64,000 nucleotides of DNA, from NCBI GenBank assembly GCA_018398815.1, contig CM031616.1:64878666-64942665 (forward strand). The letters are read 5' to 3'. The position numbers and the translations under genes are program-made. The notes under the pieces are model-generated. The model saw only the letters and a list, made by a program, of their open reading frames with translations. It was not told the origin of the DNA and searched no databases. This DNA comes from Conus ventricosus (Eukaryota; Mollusca; Gastropoda; Neogastropoda; Conidae). This document shows positions 47,769 to 58,150 of the stretch, piece by piece. Within the stretch, counting starts at the first letter, position 1. Each line of letters opens with the position of its first letter.

Positions 47769-48343
47769 AATACAGCCACTCAGGGCTTAAAACAGGAGGA
47801 GGAAAAAACCACTGAAACTAGGGGGGTCCGGGGGCATGCTCCCCGGGAAATTTTTTTTAAAAAAACGAGTGTAAATCTATGCCATTTCGCGCTTTCTGGA
47901 CATAATTTCAAGAGTTATTTAGTGCATAAAAATTGCTGTAAACACATAATTATTACAGGAAGACATATTTGGGACAAGGGGAGAAGGGGTTAAACACATA
48001 ATAAAATGAACACTCCCCCTTTAACTTGAGTGTTTTACATGTGTTCACCAACTATAGTCTTTGGATGAAATCTCACTTCTGGGGTTGCTCAACAAGTTTC
48101 ACTTTTCAGGTTTAAATGATCACACAATATCAAGTTTGAAGTTGGTGCACACAAAGTCAGTAACTGCATCAAACACTTTAAAGTTCAGTCTCATATAACA
48201 GAGATCAACTTGCGGAATCAGCACATTTTGAAAGTCAAAATATCCAAATTTTGATAAATGAGAAACTTGTGGAATGAGCACATACTGAAAGTCAAATTTT
48301 GAAGTTCCTAAATTATAATAAACACTGAAATACAGGATTTCAC

Positions 48344-48345
48344 AA

Positions 48346-48390
<45 letters not shown>
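48344..48390. repeat. (CA)n microsatellite
   Basis: Pure CA tract inside element B. Confidence 0.95.
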
Positions 48391-48391
<1 letters not shown>

Positions 48392-48574
48392 CAGAGCTTT
48401 GTCATTTGGGTGTTTGGGTGGTGGAGGCATTAAAGAAACATAGCAAGGAACTCTGTTTCTTCTTGCTGCTTGCATTGTCTGCTCTGTCTTTGCCATCCAC
48501 CTTCTTGCTTACTTGAATTTCAACCCTATCTTTGTCTGCTGTTTCCTTGCTTTCTCCTGTCTGGCTTTCACACT

Positions 48575-49037
48575 CTACAATTTTATTTCATTCTCATCCA
48601 CCTTCTTGCTGACAACTTGACTTTGATTAGTTTGAACCCTATCTTTTTCCTTGCTACCTCCCGCCTGGCTTGCACTCTCCACATTTTCTATATTACCCTC
48701 TTTTTCCCCCACAGGATTGCAATGTTCTATCCTGGCACGTTTTACTGCTGCTAAAGTGTCTTCAGTGACCTTTCTTGTAGTTCCACTCAGCGCCTTGATG
48801 TTTGACACGTGCTTCGCTGAACGAATGTGATCAAGAGCTTTCTTCCCGCGACCACCGTAACACTTCCCTTAAGCACAGTTTGCACCAAGCTAAACCTGGT
48901 GCAATAACTTTGCGAAGAAAGTCTCCAATGACTTCTTCGTCAACTTTCTGAAGCGTCCACTCCCATTTCCACTTGTTTTTAATTGCAGATTCGTCAAAAG
49001 ATCGACCCGCATGAACAATGACTCCGCGCTCCGCCAT
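48575..49037 (-). pseudogene. hAT-like N-terminal zinc-finger remnant (element B)
   Basis: From the - strand ATG near 49,037: MAERGVIVHAGRSFDESAIK, NKWKWEWTLQKVDEEVIG and APGLAWCKLCLREV; one frame break near 48,865; then KCYGGRGKKALDHIRSAKHV and a lysine/glutamate-rich tail. CxxC...H...H spacing suits a C2H2/BED-type finger. The element C protein at 57,205-57,525 is a clear homologue (KNKWKWDWLE, GLAYCNLC, DHIKSNKH). No transposase domain follows. Confidence 0.7.
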
Positions 49038-49153
49038 TTTGTTTTTTCCGGAAGTCCGACCGGAAACTGCTTCCAAGAATAATCAGGGGCCATAACTTGC
49101 GCGCAGTTGCTATGAACGCTTGCAAGCCGATCACGGATACCTTGCTCCTGTCG

Positions 49154-49187
<34 letters not shown>

Positions 49188-49407
49188 ACAAACCGAAATC
49201 GCGGAATTCCGCCCAGACGCGGAACGTTTTAAGCCCTGCACTGTATGTGTTGTTGTGTGGAAGTGTGTGTGAATGGTTGGCGGGCCTGGACTAGCCTAAT
49301 GCTTGTTCTGGGGCAGGATAGGGAGCGGGGTAATCCCTCTCGAAAAGGTGAACATGGGTAGCCTTCCTGCAGCTCCACACTCAACTGTTTTTTGGTTTGG
49401 TTTGGTT

Positions 49408-49435
49408 TGGTTTGTTTTGTGTGTGTGTCTCTGTG

Positions 49436-49468
<33 letters not shown>

Positions 49469-49501
49469 GGTGTGTGTGTCTGTGTGTGTATGTGTCTCTC
49501 T

Positions 49502-49550
<49 letters not shown>

Positions 49551-49649
49551 TCGGTGTGTGTGTCTGTGTGTGTGTGTGTCTCTCTGTGTGAGTGTGTGTG
49601 TGTGTGTCTCTGTGTGTGAGTGTGTGTACACACGTGTGTGTGTGTGTGT

Positions 49650-49689
<40 letters not shown>

Positions 49690-49694
49690 CTCTA

Positions 49695-49775
<81 letters not shown>

Positions 49776-49869
49776 TCTCTGTGTGTGTGTGTGTCTCTCT
49801 CTCTCTGTCTGTGTGTGTGTGTGTGTCTCTCTCTCGGTCTGTGTGTGTATGTGCGTGTCTCTCTCTCTC

Positions 49870-49930
<61 letters not shown>

Positions 49931-50132
49931 GTGTATCTGTGTGTGTGTGTGTGTGTGTGTATGTGTGTATACATGTCTGTGTATGTGTGTGCCTGTCTCT
50001 GTGGGTGTGTCTCTCTCTCTGTGTCTGTGTGTGTGTGTGTGCGATGTGTGTGTGTGTGTGTGTGTCTGAGTGTGTGTGTGTGTGTCTGTGTGTGTCTGTG
50101 TGTGTGTCTCTGTCTCTGTGTGTGTGTGTGTG
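49408..50132. repeat. Compound (TG)n/(TC)n microsatellite, about 720 bases
   Basis: Long alternating TG and TC tracts inside element E. All large open frames here (Val/Cys on +, His/Thr on -) are dinucleotide artefacts. Confidence 0.97.
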
Positions 50133-50459
50133 TAGGCTAGCTCGTAGGTAAGTTAGGGGGGTAGGGGTGTGGTATGAATGCTGTCTTTTAAAGAAAGGAT
50201 TTTTTTTTTTTTAACAAATGCGCACACACAAATCACTTAAAAGTCTATGGAGACGACGTGACGATTGATTTGAAGATTCAGTCTGTTATTTCACTCTTTT
50301 TTCAGTTCTGACAGAAAAAAGGAGTAATGCCAAAAGTTGTAAGATATCTAGTTCGTCGCAATCGAGTAATATGGAAACATTGCTGCAAACAGTTTCGTGT
50401 TGTCTTCAGCAGATCAGAAACTGTGATGACTGTTGATGGCATGAATCGTCCACAACACT

Positions 50460-50798
50460 TCAGCTTTCAACAAATCTGTCCCACTTGCTGTTATTGTGAA
50501 TTGGCTGACGATTCTTACTGAGGAAAGGGTGGGTCTGACCTGATGTTGATAAATTTGATGATTGCCGAACGAAGTCCGTAAGACTAACTACCAGCCTACT
50601 CGCTTTTTCCAATTCCACGTATTTCTTCCTCTTTCCGTGACTTGCAACCGCTGATTCGCCCATTGCCCGAACATCAATGGTCTTTTTGCACACTTCATGG
50701 AAAAATGCATGTTTGTCGTCTCTGCATTCAGTGATCCAGCTTCGATATTCTTCGTTCTGTAACCACAACGGATCAAATGCGCAATTTCCCTTAGGCAT
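50460..50798 (-). pseudogene. hAT-like N-terminal zinc-finger remnant (element E)
   Basis: A 112-codon - strand frame from the ATG at 50,798: MPKGNCAFDPLWLQNEEYRS, then HEVCKKTIDVRAMGESAVAS and HGKRKKY. The layout of an FxPLWL start followed by CKKTIDv..MGESAv.SH matches the N-terminal finger of one hAT group. One cysteine and the last histidine (Y in KKY) look replaced, so the finger is probably dead. The C-terminal part of such a transposase lies separately at 40.8-41.9 kb. Confidence 0.7.
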
Positions 50799-51143
50799 GA
50801 TGGCGGACGCAAGTGTTGGAATTCACCGAAGATGACGGAGCATGGCGCTCTTTGTCGGAAGTCGAACTGCGCATGCGCAAACGATAACCAACTATCGAAT
50901 TGCTTCCCTTTGCTTGAAAAGCAGACGACACACAAAACGATTCGAGAGGCGAAAATCGATGTCCGAAGTCTTGTTCGCGTTTGTTCTCCAATTCGTCTTC
51001 AAATGTTAGGTCAGTTTTGGTCTGAAAACGATTTTTAAGGGGATTTCAAGGGATGGTAGGGATATCTGCAGTTTTCAAGGGCCTTTTTGACCCAGTTGTT
51101 TTTTAAAGGGGTTTCAAGGGTCTTCAAGGGGCGTACGAACCCT

Positions 51144-52526
51144 GCTATGGTTACCATCCACAAGCACAATTAAATTACCTCTCGACAATTACACATTTCC
51201 TTTAAGTTAATCGTATTCATCCGTTTTATTACTTTCTTGTTATTTTTTCAAACACATTTCCTTTAAGTTAATCTTATTCATCATATTTTTGCCTAGTTGT
51301 ACAAAACATGGCGAAATCATAAGGGTAAACACGTCTGAGTTAGTCATTTCGAAAGTCTCCACAAAGATTTAGAAACACTGGACTTCCACATGAAGCAGCT
51401 GACATGTTAATGTCCTGGAGACAGGAATGCCCCAGATCTAACCATACCATATCAGAAAGAGGAAAAGTTGGGTAAGAAAAGGAATACTGGTAACGTTCAT
51501 CCACATCTGAACAAAGTAACATATTTTTCAACTGAACTGTCCAAGTGAGCTGTAAGCTACGGTGGTATTTGTGTCACAAGGTCAGCCCTTTCATATGACC
51601 TGGGTATCAATGACTGACAGAACTCGCTCAGTCAGCACAACAGCAGCCACTACTTGCAGAGTACTTCTGGCAACACTCATGAAATCAGCTGGCTGGTCTG
51701 CAAATCATTTACCAGGTTTCAACAGAAAACGATGCATATCAAGCTGGGTCAGACTGTCCAGGGTTCGTACCTGTGAAAAGCCTGAATGCACGAGTAAAAA
51801 ATTGCTTGAATTAAGTCATAACTGATATTCCTAACACTCGTCTGCACTAACGTTTCTTTTGTAACTGATGCTTCTAATACTCGCATATGCTAACTTCTCT
51901 AAGATTCCTTAAGATAAACATTCCAGAAATGTTGCTGTCAAGTCACCTCAGCATGCGAATACTTACCAAGTAGCAGAGGCTTGCTCCGGATTTAACCGGG
52001 TTACGTCACTGAAATGTTCTCGTCACATCCCACCCACACAAAACTGACTGTTCATCCTACCCATTACACCACCTTTTCTTTTTTTTTTTTTTTTTTTGGG
52101 GGGGGCCTCCACAGCTGTTCAGAGCAAGCCACTTAGTTTTGAGAGTAAGGGGAGTTTACAGCTCACCCACAGCTGCAGAGGCCAAGCCGTGAATGCAGAT
52201 CAGGGAAAGGGGTGTTTTCTGCAGGCTGCTCCCCACCAGCCAGCTAACCGCGCTGTACTAGGCGAACTGAATGTCATCTGTGTAAAAAGCCGTCTGGCAA
52301 CAGTGTGTTCAGCATTGCTGAGCGGCCATTACAAGTGGGGCTGTTAGTTTGATAATTAGTAGTTGTCATGAAAAATGTAATATATCTGTGCTTTTGAGAT
52401 GACTGAATAGCCAAATTCCCGACAATTCTTTTAATATCAAACTCAACTAGGTTTATTTTCCTGTAGATAATGTAGATACGGCATGAAAGCTTGTACACAA
52501 GTGATCAGCCGACATTCAAACAATGA
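51144..52526. other. Caprin intron; a lone hAT-like end at about 51,758
   Basis: No exon seen. At 51,758 the word cagggttcgtacctgtgaaa resembles the right end of element E in inverted orientation, but no partner end was found. Confidence 0.5.
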
Positions 52527-52534
52527 CAACACAC

Positions 52535-53591
52535 CAGACCTGTTTACCCCAATTTCGTGTACCTGTAATGTCTCATAAAAAAACCTGTAATTTCAGAAAA
52601 AAAACTGTAATTTTCATAATCGCAATATTTAGCGACTTTTTGCACTTACACATGTATATCAAATGTAAAGCATTTATACCATAATAACAAGACTTTGGTT
52701 AATTATACAATTATAGTATTTAATTTTTAATAACACTTTACTTACCAGTTACCTTCAAATTGTTCAGCTACCAGGCACTCTCAAGTCTGTTTCATGCTTG
52801 AACTTGTAAACACCACAACTGGGAGTGGGAGTATCCTTGTATTTCATACACACAAATCACTTTATGATGAAGAAGCCACTCTTGAATACTGTTTATAAGT
52901 ATACTAATGTTGCAAGTCACTATATGTTGTTCAGCTAGCAGGCACTCTGAAGTCAAGTTCATGCTTCTTGAACTTGGAAACACCACAATGATAACATCAG
53001 ACACAGACAATGGCACGTTCATTTTCACCAAGGTTTCCGTTACCATTGCTTCTGCCCTTATGACAGACAAATCATCGAACTCCTTTTTGGTATTCTTCTT
53101 TTCAGTCGTGAAAAACGATGTCAGTTTCTGTGAAGACTCGGCATCTTTCTTCGTTTCAACGTACTTCAGGTTTTTTTCGTTTTGCAGTGTAAGTCTAAGT
53201 CATACTGGCCTGAATGCGCGATAGAAAAATCCGATGAACAGTAACCACATAACATCCTTCGCCAAGTGACGATCTCTGTATTCCAGGCGTCTTCAGGTAT
53301 GATTCACGGAACTGTTGCCGAACTTTTGCAACTTTTGAACATTTGGATGAACCAGCCGTGGGCGCGCGTGTTCGCTTCGTCGCCATCTTTGCAAAGGATA
53401 AGACGCAAGGCACGCTGGGAAACGCTTCAATGCTGTTTGCCTTTTGACCGGAATCGTAGCAAAAGAAACTTTGCGTTTAAGATTTTTTTTTTTTTTTTCC
53501 CCCCGTAATAATTTTTTTTTGGCCGTAATTCCCGTAATTTCGATTTTTTCTCGTAAAAATTACGGCAAAATCGTAAGAGTAAACAGGTCTG
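52535..53591 (-). mobile_element. hAT element F (8-bp target duplication)
   Basis: Flanked by CAACACAC at 52,527-52,534 and 53,592-53,599, the 8-bp duplication typical of hAT elements (the right copy merges with a CA tract). The ends are CAGACCTGTTTAC and its exact inverse. The - strand carries an N-terminal frame at 53,195-53,386 (MATKRTRAPTAGSSKCSKVA, FRESYLKTPGIQRSS) and then breaks. 1057 bp, non-autonomous. Confidence 0.82.
53195..53386 (-). pseudogene. hAT-like N-terminal remnant (element F)
   Basis: Starts at the - strand ATG near 53,386 (MATKRTRAP), with a basic head, then VRQQFRESYLKTPGIQRSSL. After the stop, another frame gives HCKTKKT, resembling the end of a His-containing finger. 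The finger itself is not readable in one frame. Assigned through its element. Confidence 0.5.
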
Positions 53592-53599
53592 CAACACAC

Positions 53600-53986
53600 A
53601 CACACACACAATTGTGCAAAAATGACGTCATCACTTTCTGGGAACTTAATTTTCCCTAGTTAACTAGTACACAAGTTTGATATATGCCTCTGCTTGGACT
53701 ACAACAACAAAAATGTTGGATTAGAAATGTGTAAGACTTGTTTGTTCGGCCCTTTAACTAAGTGTCTCGAATGGGACGGAAAAGTAAAGCTGTGGGGGGG
53801 AGTAGGATAGAGATTGCACCAAATTAAACTGCACTAATTTCCAAAATATCCATGTTTACATTTCCCGGATTGAGGAGTGAGATTAGTGCGTTTTCTTCTA
53901 TTACTTGGCATAAATATTCTGTGTCATATTCAAAGTTAAATCTGAACAAATTTTAATTTACTTGCTAAGCCCCCATAAGCTCACAA
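53600..53986. other. Caprin intron
   Basis: No exon or repeat recognised. Confidence 0.5.
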
Positions 53987-53988
53987 TA

Positions 53989-54662
53989 GAGAACTTTAGC
54001 AGCCCGCGTTAGCCACCGGCGTCCTTAGGGAATCGCCTTCTCTCATAGAGGCGATGTGCGCATGCGCAACCTTGCCAAGCAAGGCCGCCGCCGGCTGAGC
54101 GCGTCGTTCAATCGGGGTTTTTAACGCCGCTCGTGGAAGCGATCTTTACGAGCCCAATTGTCTGCTTTATAATCGGTAAGTACTTCCAATTTGTTAACAA
54201 AAACATCAGTCTACACATTTCCTGCTGTATTACACGGTATGTCACGGTGCTAAAGCCCAAAAGAATCACTACAAAGTAAAATGTAAGCTGAATCGATTCG
54301 ACAACAAAATTGGCGGAACGTTTGGCCTAGACTCAGTCGTTTATTTGTCATAGAAAACCCAAGGAGGCGTATGAAGCCTCCTAAACCTTGGTTGTTTTGA
54401 ATCTGTAAATTTTTGTTTACTCCAGTAGAACATGATACTCCATGTGGAATTATTTGTAGTCTACGTGAAATGTGTCAGTGCATACGAGCACACTTGTTGA
54501 TCTAGATGAAATACAGGGGACGCCACTCTTCCAAAGTACAGCAGACGACTCCGGACGCTGCTAACACGCCAACATAGAACAGCGGGGGCTGTAGGGCGGA
54601 AGCCGTGTTTGACGTCACGCGACGAAGACGCTGATTGAACGAAAGTCGCCGCTAAAGTTCTC
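53989..54662. mobile_element. TIR element H next to a Caprin donor site
   Basis: Ends GAGAACTTTAGCAGC (53,989) and, inverted, GAGAACTTTAGCGGC (54,662), flanked by TA. CpG-rich subterminal sequence at both ends (ggcgatgtgcgcatgcgcaa; gacgtcacgcgacgaagacg). 674 bp with no coding frame; a MITE. It ends 85 bases from the Caprin exon at 54,748. Confidence 0.8.
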
Positions 54663-54747
54663 TAATGATTACTGTATACCTTCCCTTAATGTGTCCCCTT
54701 TGCCCACTTCCATCCACTGCACACACTCCTACACACAGCTGCCTCAC

Positions 54748-55015
54748 CTTGAGTATAGTCCCCCGCAGCCTGAGCAAAGTTCGGTGTGGAGAACTCCGCA
54801 TTCACATTCGCCTGCGGAGGGAGGGGACGCGATTCAGAGGGGTGACTGCCGGTGGGGTGGGGGGGCTGGGAGGGGGGCTGTGTAGCCATGGTCTGTGGGG
54901 GAGGGGGCTGCGCCGGCAGATTCTGCAGGTTGAGGGGCATCTGTGCATAAATGGTCCGTGACTGAAACTCTGTAGCGCTGGCATTTAGTTGGAATTTCTT
55001 TTCCTGGCCTGCATC
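54748..55015 (-). CDS. CAPRIN: Caprin exon, Q/P-rich region
   Basis: On the - strand: DAGQEKKFQLNASATEFQS, RTIYAQMPLNLQNLPAQ, a proline/glutamine-rich stretch (PPPPQTMATQPPSQPPHP), then NVNAEFSTPNFAQAAGDYTQ. The F-Q-(S)-x-T-I-Y-x-M-x-x-N-L motif resembles the FQSMQTVFNMNAP block of vertebrate Caprin-1. The acceptor is tggctgtttcag and the donor is CAAG/gtgagg at 54,747. Phase 0 in, phase 1 out; the exit matches the next exon at 42,853. The frame is fully open. Confidence 0.82.
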
Positions 55016-55496
55016 CTGAAACAGCCATGACATCACTGGTGACAGCCACCACAACAGGAAAATGGACAATCATACCAATAAGCAATAACTTGAAAAAGAA
55101 AAAAAAAAACATAACCACACACACACACACACACACGCACATCATGCTGCTCTACTATCTTCGAATTCGTCTCCTTTCTCCCCTTCTCTGTTTAGCCACT
55201 GTTAATACTACAACTATTATACCAAAAGTGGTAGTATTCCTCCCCTTATTTAAATATTTTCATCACATTATCACCAAAAGTGGTAGTATTCCTCCCCTTA
55301 CCATTTCAATATTTTCATCATCATCACTATCATTACAACTATTATCATTGTTATTACTGTCATCACTATTATTTTAACTCCCATGGTTCCCTTCCCAACA
55401 GCCTCATTTTCATTCAACACCCATTTTGCGCCGAATATGACAAGATAAGTGACTGCTTGTTCTTCGTTTTCATTGTCCCGATTGATGTTTGTTTTA
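55016..55496. other. Caprin intron; start of dispersed repeat copy 4
   Basis: Contains a short (CA)n tract and simple TCA-rich sequence. From about 55,445 the dispersed repeat begins. Confidence 0.55.
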
Positions 55497-55528
55497 CCTG
55501 AAGAAGACCTAAGAGGTTGAAATAAATC
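55497..55528 (+). repeat. Dispersed repeat with hammerhead-like core, copy 4
   Basis: CCTGAAGAAGACC, TAAGA, GGTTGAAATAAATC: the stem and GAAAC box are mutated relative to the other copies. The surrounding sequence matches copy 3 at 13,755. Confidence 0.7.
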
Positions 55529-55732
55529 ATGTTTTTTCCTGTGATCTGTTTGTCCAGAATGTCTTGTGGAACCAATAACGTTCCTCTTTGAAGCTAAGGA
55601 AAATGGATGCTAAAGTCTAACAAGTGGTACATCCGGCACACCATAGACCACAAACAAGGGAAGGCAGTATCCATCCAGGACAGACATGCATGGTGTCAGG
55701 TTTTGTGGCTATGCAATAACAGCCGTTAGTAC

Positions 55733-55825
55733 AGAGCTCAGCGGTGGTGTCAGCAGCAGTGCTGTGGCAGGTGGTTGAGACAAGTCACTGACAGCTGAGC
55801 CCACCACAGAGGCTTTCAATGGGGG
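55733..55825 (-). CDS. CAPRIN: Probable Caprin exon, Ala/Ser/Leu-rich
   Basis: On the - strand, after a strong acceptor (ctttttttttaacttggttgcag), the frame reads PPLKASVVGSAVSDLSQPP and ATALLLTPPLSS. It ends at AGCTCT/gtacta at 55,732, in phase 0, as the exon at 54,748 needs. Only phase 0 is open through the segment. The donor is weaker than usual, and the upstream exon at 58,151 leaves in phase 1, so either a base is missing there or a small exon is undetected. Confidence 0.55.
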
Positions 55826-56925
55826 CTGCAACCAAGTTAAAAAAAAGATACGAACAAACTAAAATACAAACACTAAAACTGAAAAACAAATTATCGATCA
55901 ATAGGCCGGAGAACAGCTGACTTGAAAAAAGCTCTGGAAAAAAGGCTAGAGTCCAGAGGCCACCTAGGCCTATCATTACAACTATTATCATTGTTATTAT
56001 AGTCATCACTATTATTTTAAAAGATTAATCCAAATAAGAAATCTAGTCTGCTCTGATTGCTATCCAGTGCTCATGCAGCATCAATACACTTCTTGTAATG
56101 CATGTGTTGGAATAGCGCTATCAAAACCATGCTTGGCACAGTTCAGCTCTTGTCAACAAAGTGAAGTAACTACGAGTCATTCCCCGCTTTTTCATTTTCG
56201 CCACAAGTCAAAAACTACTGATCCAAACTGTTTCATTTCTGTGGTCTCTTCAGGGCACTCCGATCTTCAACAGACTTTTCCTTTTTTTTTTCCTTGGATG
56301 TTTGTTTTCACTGCTCCTGAAAGTCATGTGATTTTCACAGAAGTCCTCGGAGAGAGTTCTCCAACCTGAATTAATCCTCTTCTGTATGCACTTACCTGCG
56401 TCTACTTATGCCTAAAACATATGGCAAGAGAAGTAACTCCATAATTTGAACACGGTTACCCAATTTAAAAATTAATTTAAAAGAGAGGAAAGGAAATAAT
56501 GAAATGAAAACAATTCTTAAAATTCAGACGAATGTACATGTTTATGGTAAGGTTGAAGAATGTCACATGAGCCATTTATGCAGGAGAAAAAAATATCTTC
56601 TTCAGAACTTTTTTAATGAATCGTTCATCATATCTATAACCTCATCCCAATCGAAATCTAAGTCACTCTCAGCTTCATTACCCTGCACTTTCACTAAGTC
56701 CTATGCTGTAAATCCTACAAATCAGCTCATCTTCATCACTAAATCCCATGATAGAATGCCAGAAATCAAGGTTAGCCATGGTGAAAAACAGTACTTCGAC
56801 CACAAAACTTAAAAAAATCATAACTCAAGAACTACGGCACGTATCAAGTCGCGGTTTGTTGCAAATGAAAGTGGATTGTAAAAGGAAAAATGAAGTCGCG
56901 TTCTCGTGAGACTTCTTTTTCTATG

Positions 56926-57729
56926 CAGGGGTGGGACTCTCCATAAAGGAAAAAAGAGGAAACAGTCTAGGGGGGTCCGGGGGCATGCCCCCCCCCTGCA
57001 TTCTGCTGGGTTGCTGCATTCAATTCTGTGCAATCTGGTGCATTTTGAGACTGAAATTAACACATTTTAAAGGAAAAAGCCAATATTCTTTTTTTTACAC
57101 AAAAAGCTATAAAAAAAATCAACTATACTAATACTTACTATCTTTCACAACTTGGACCAAGTGTAGATGAGAGGAGTTCCTTTTCAGCCTAATGGCACAC
57201 AAAATTAATACAAGATGTCCAGCTCCCAAGTATGGAGCTGGACATCTTGCAGTAATTTTGTCCGCTGATCCAGAGCTGTCTTGTGCTTGTTGCTTTTAAT
57301 GTGATCCACCAAAGCAACTTTTCCGCATGAACTGTAATTTATTTGCACTCGGCAAAGATTGCAGTAAGCTAGGCCACAGGCATTAAATTTGGCTATGAAC
57401 TGGCCTATCACTTCATCATCATCCACCTTACTCTCCAACCAGTCCCACTTCCACTTGTTCTTCAAAGAACTGTCGCAGGAAACATTTTCTCCGCGTGAAA
57501 CGACGTCTCTTCGACATGTCGCCATTTTGAAGTTCGCAAAACCGGAAGGAGAAAGTTACCAAGTTAACTGCAAATCCAAGCCGTTTAAGAATTTCGAACA
57601 GTTTGTGGATAAATGACACCCGATGTTTTTGAAGACATGAATCACAGATCGCTCCCGCGGAACTGACACGCTGTTACGCGGAACGAACAAGGATCTACCG
57701 CGGAAATCCGCGGATAAATCCCACCCCTG
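56926..57729 (-). mobile_element. hAT-like element C (5-bp target duplication) nested in piggyBac copy
   Basis: The ends are CAGGGGTGGGA and its exact inverse. CTATG duplicated at 56,921-56,925 and 57,730-57,734. The piggyBac copy at 35.7 kb shows the uninterrupted target (tttctcatagaaaa), proving the boundaries. Contains the GC-rich block gggggtccgggggcatgccc (56,971-56,990) and a zinc-finger ORF on the - strand. 804 bp. Confidence 0.93.
57205..57525 (-). CDS. hAT-like N-terminal zinc-finger protein (element C)
   Basis: An uninterrupted 106-codon - strand frame, the best-preserved of the transposon fingers here. It reads MATCRRDVVSRGENVSCDSS, LKNKWKWDWLESKVDDDEV, GLAYCNLCRVQINYSSCGK and LVDHIKSNKHKTAL. 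The CNLC and H....H ligands suit a C2H2/BED-type DNA-binding finger. It ends 280 bases before the element's end, with no transposase domain. An intact stand-alone DNA-binding frame could in principle bind element ends, but this is speculation. Confidence 0.7.
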   Translation of the reverse strand: MATCRRDVVSRGENVSCDSSLKNKWKWDWLESKVDDDEVIGQFIAKFNACGLAYCNLCRVQINYSSCGKVALVDHIKSNKHKTALDQRTKLLQDVQLHTWELDILY

Positions 57730-57854
57730 CTATGAGAAACATGGCAGCGCCCATTGTTGCCACATGTTTTACCAGGCGCTGGCAGGCGCTCAGCATTTTG
57801 GCAGTGTGATTTCCAGTCGGGCGCTAGCGGGCACATGCTTGTCAAGAGAGTTAA

Positions 57855-58150
57855 AACTAAAGCAAAATCTATCGCAGCTATGAACAAGCTAAAATACCAA
57901 CACTTAGAACTGAAAAGCAAATCACCAATTAAAACTATGGAAAGTCTATCTTCAGCCACATTTATTAAGTCAGATCAAATTCAAAGGTAAAGAACCAGAC
58001 TAATTTCTACATCTCTACTGTGATGACAGGATGTTGCAGAATTTCCTAACTGCGATAGCCTCTCCACACCGTAGTCTGCAGTAACATTACCAAGCCACAA
58101 GTAGATGAAAAGGACCAGAGCTAAGCCGACACCCATTTTACCCCTCTTAC
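57855..58150. other. Caprin intron
   Basis: No exon recognised between the piggyBac copy and the exon at 58,151. Confidence 0.55.

Larger units (their letters stand above)
47781..49238 (-). mobile_element. hAT-like element B nested in element E
   Basis: Ends CAGGGCTTAAAAC (47,781) and GTTTTAAGCCCTG (49,238), a perfect 13-base TIR; flanking CACT on both sides. Near the left end is the GC-rich block gggggtccgggggcatgctc (47,822-47,841). The - strand carries an N-terminal zinc-finger frame at 48.6-49.08 kb. About 1.46 kb, without a catalytic domain, so non-autonomous. Confidence 0.8.
44592..51133 (-). mobile_element. Large hAT-like element E (5-bp target duplication), with nested insertions
   Basis: Ends are CAGGGTTC at 44,592 and GAACCCTG near 51,140, both flanked by CTATG. 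Subterminal repeats of the type aaggggtttcaaggg occur at both ends, as is usual for hAT elements. An N-terminal zinc-finger-like frame is at 50,460-50,798 on the - strand. The interior holds element B (47,781-49,238), a CR1-like LINE scrap (47,691-47,768), a 720-base TG array and unassigned sequence at 45.0-47.6 kb. No transposase catalytic domain is recognisable. The right end is accurate to about 10 bases. Confidence 0.65.
56375..57850 (-). mobile_element. piggyBac-like element, inverted copy interrupted by element C
   Basis: Flanked by TTAA (56,371-56,374 and 57,851-57,854). Its sequence is the reverse complement of the element at 35,673-36,332 and becomes colinear with it once 56,926-57,729 plus one 5-bp duplication is removed. 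On the - strand a short acidic frame, EAESDLDFDWDEVIDMMNDS, is readable near 56,650-56,700, as in piggyBac N-termini. Confidence 0.88.

Noticed and set aside
49303..50151. A 282-codon + frame rich in Cys/Val and a 197-codon - frame rich in His/Thr
   Set aside because: Both are translations of a (TG)n/(TC)n microsatellite; no non-repeat domain.
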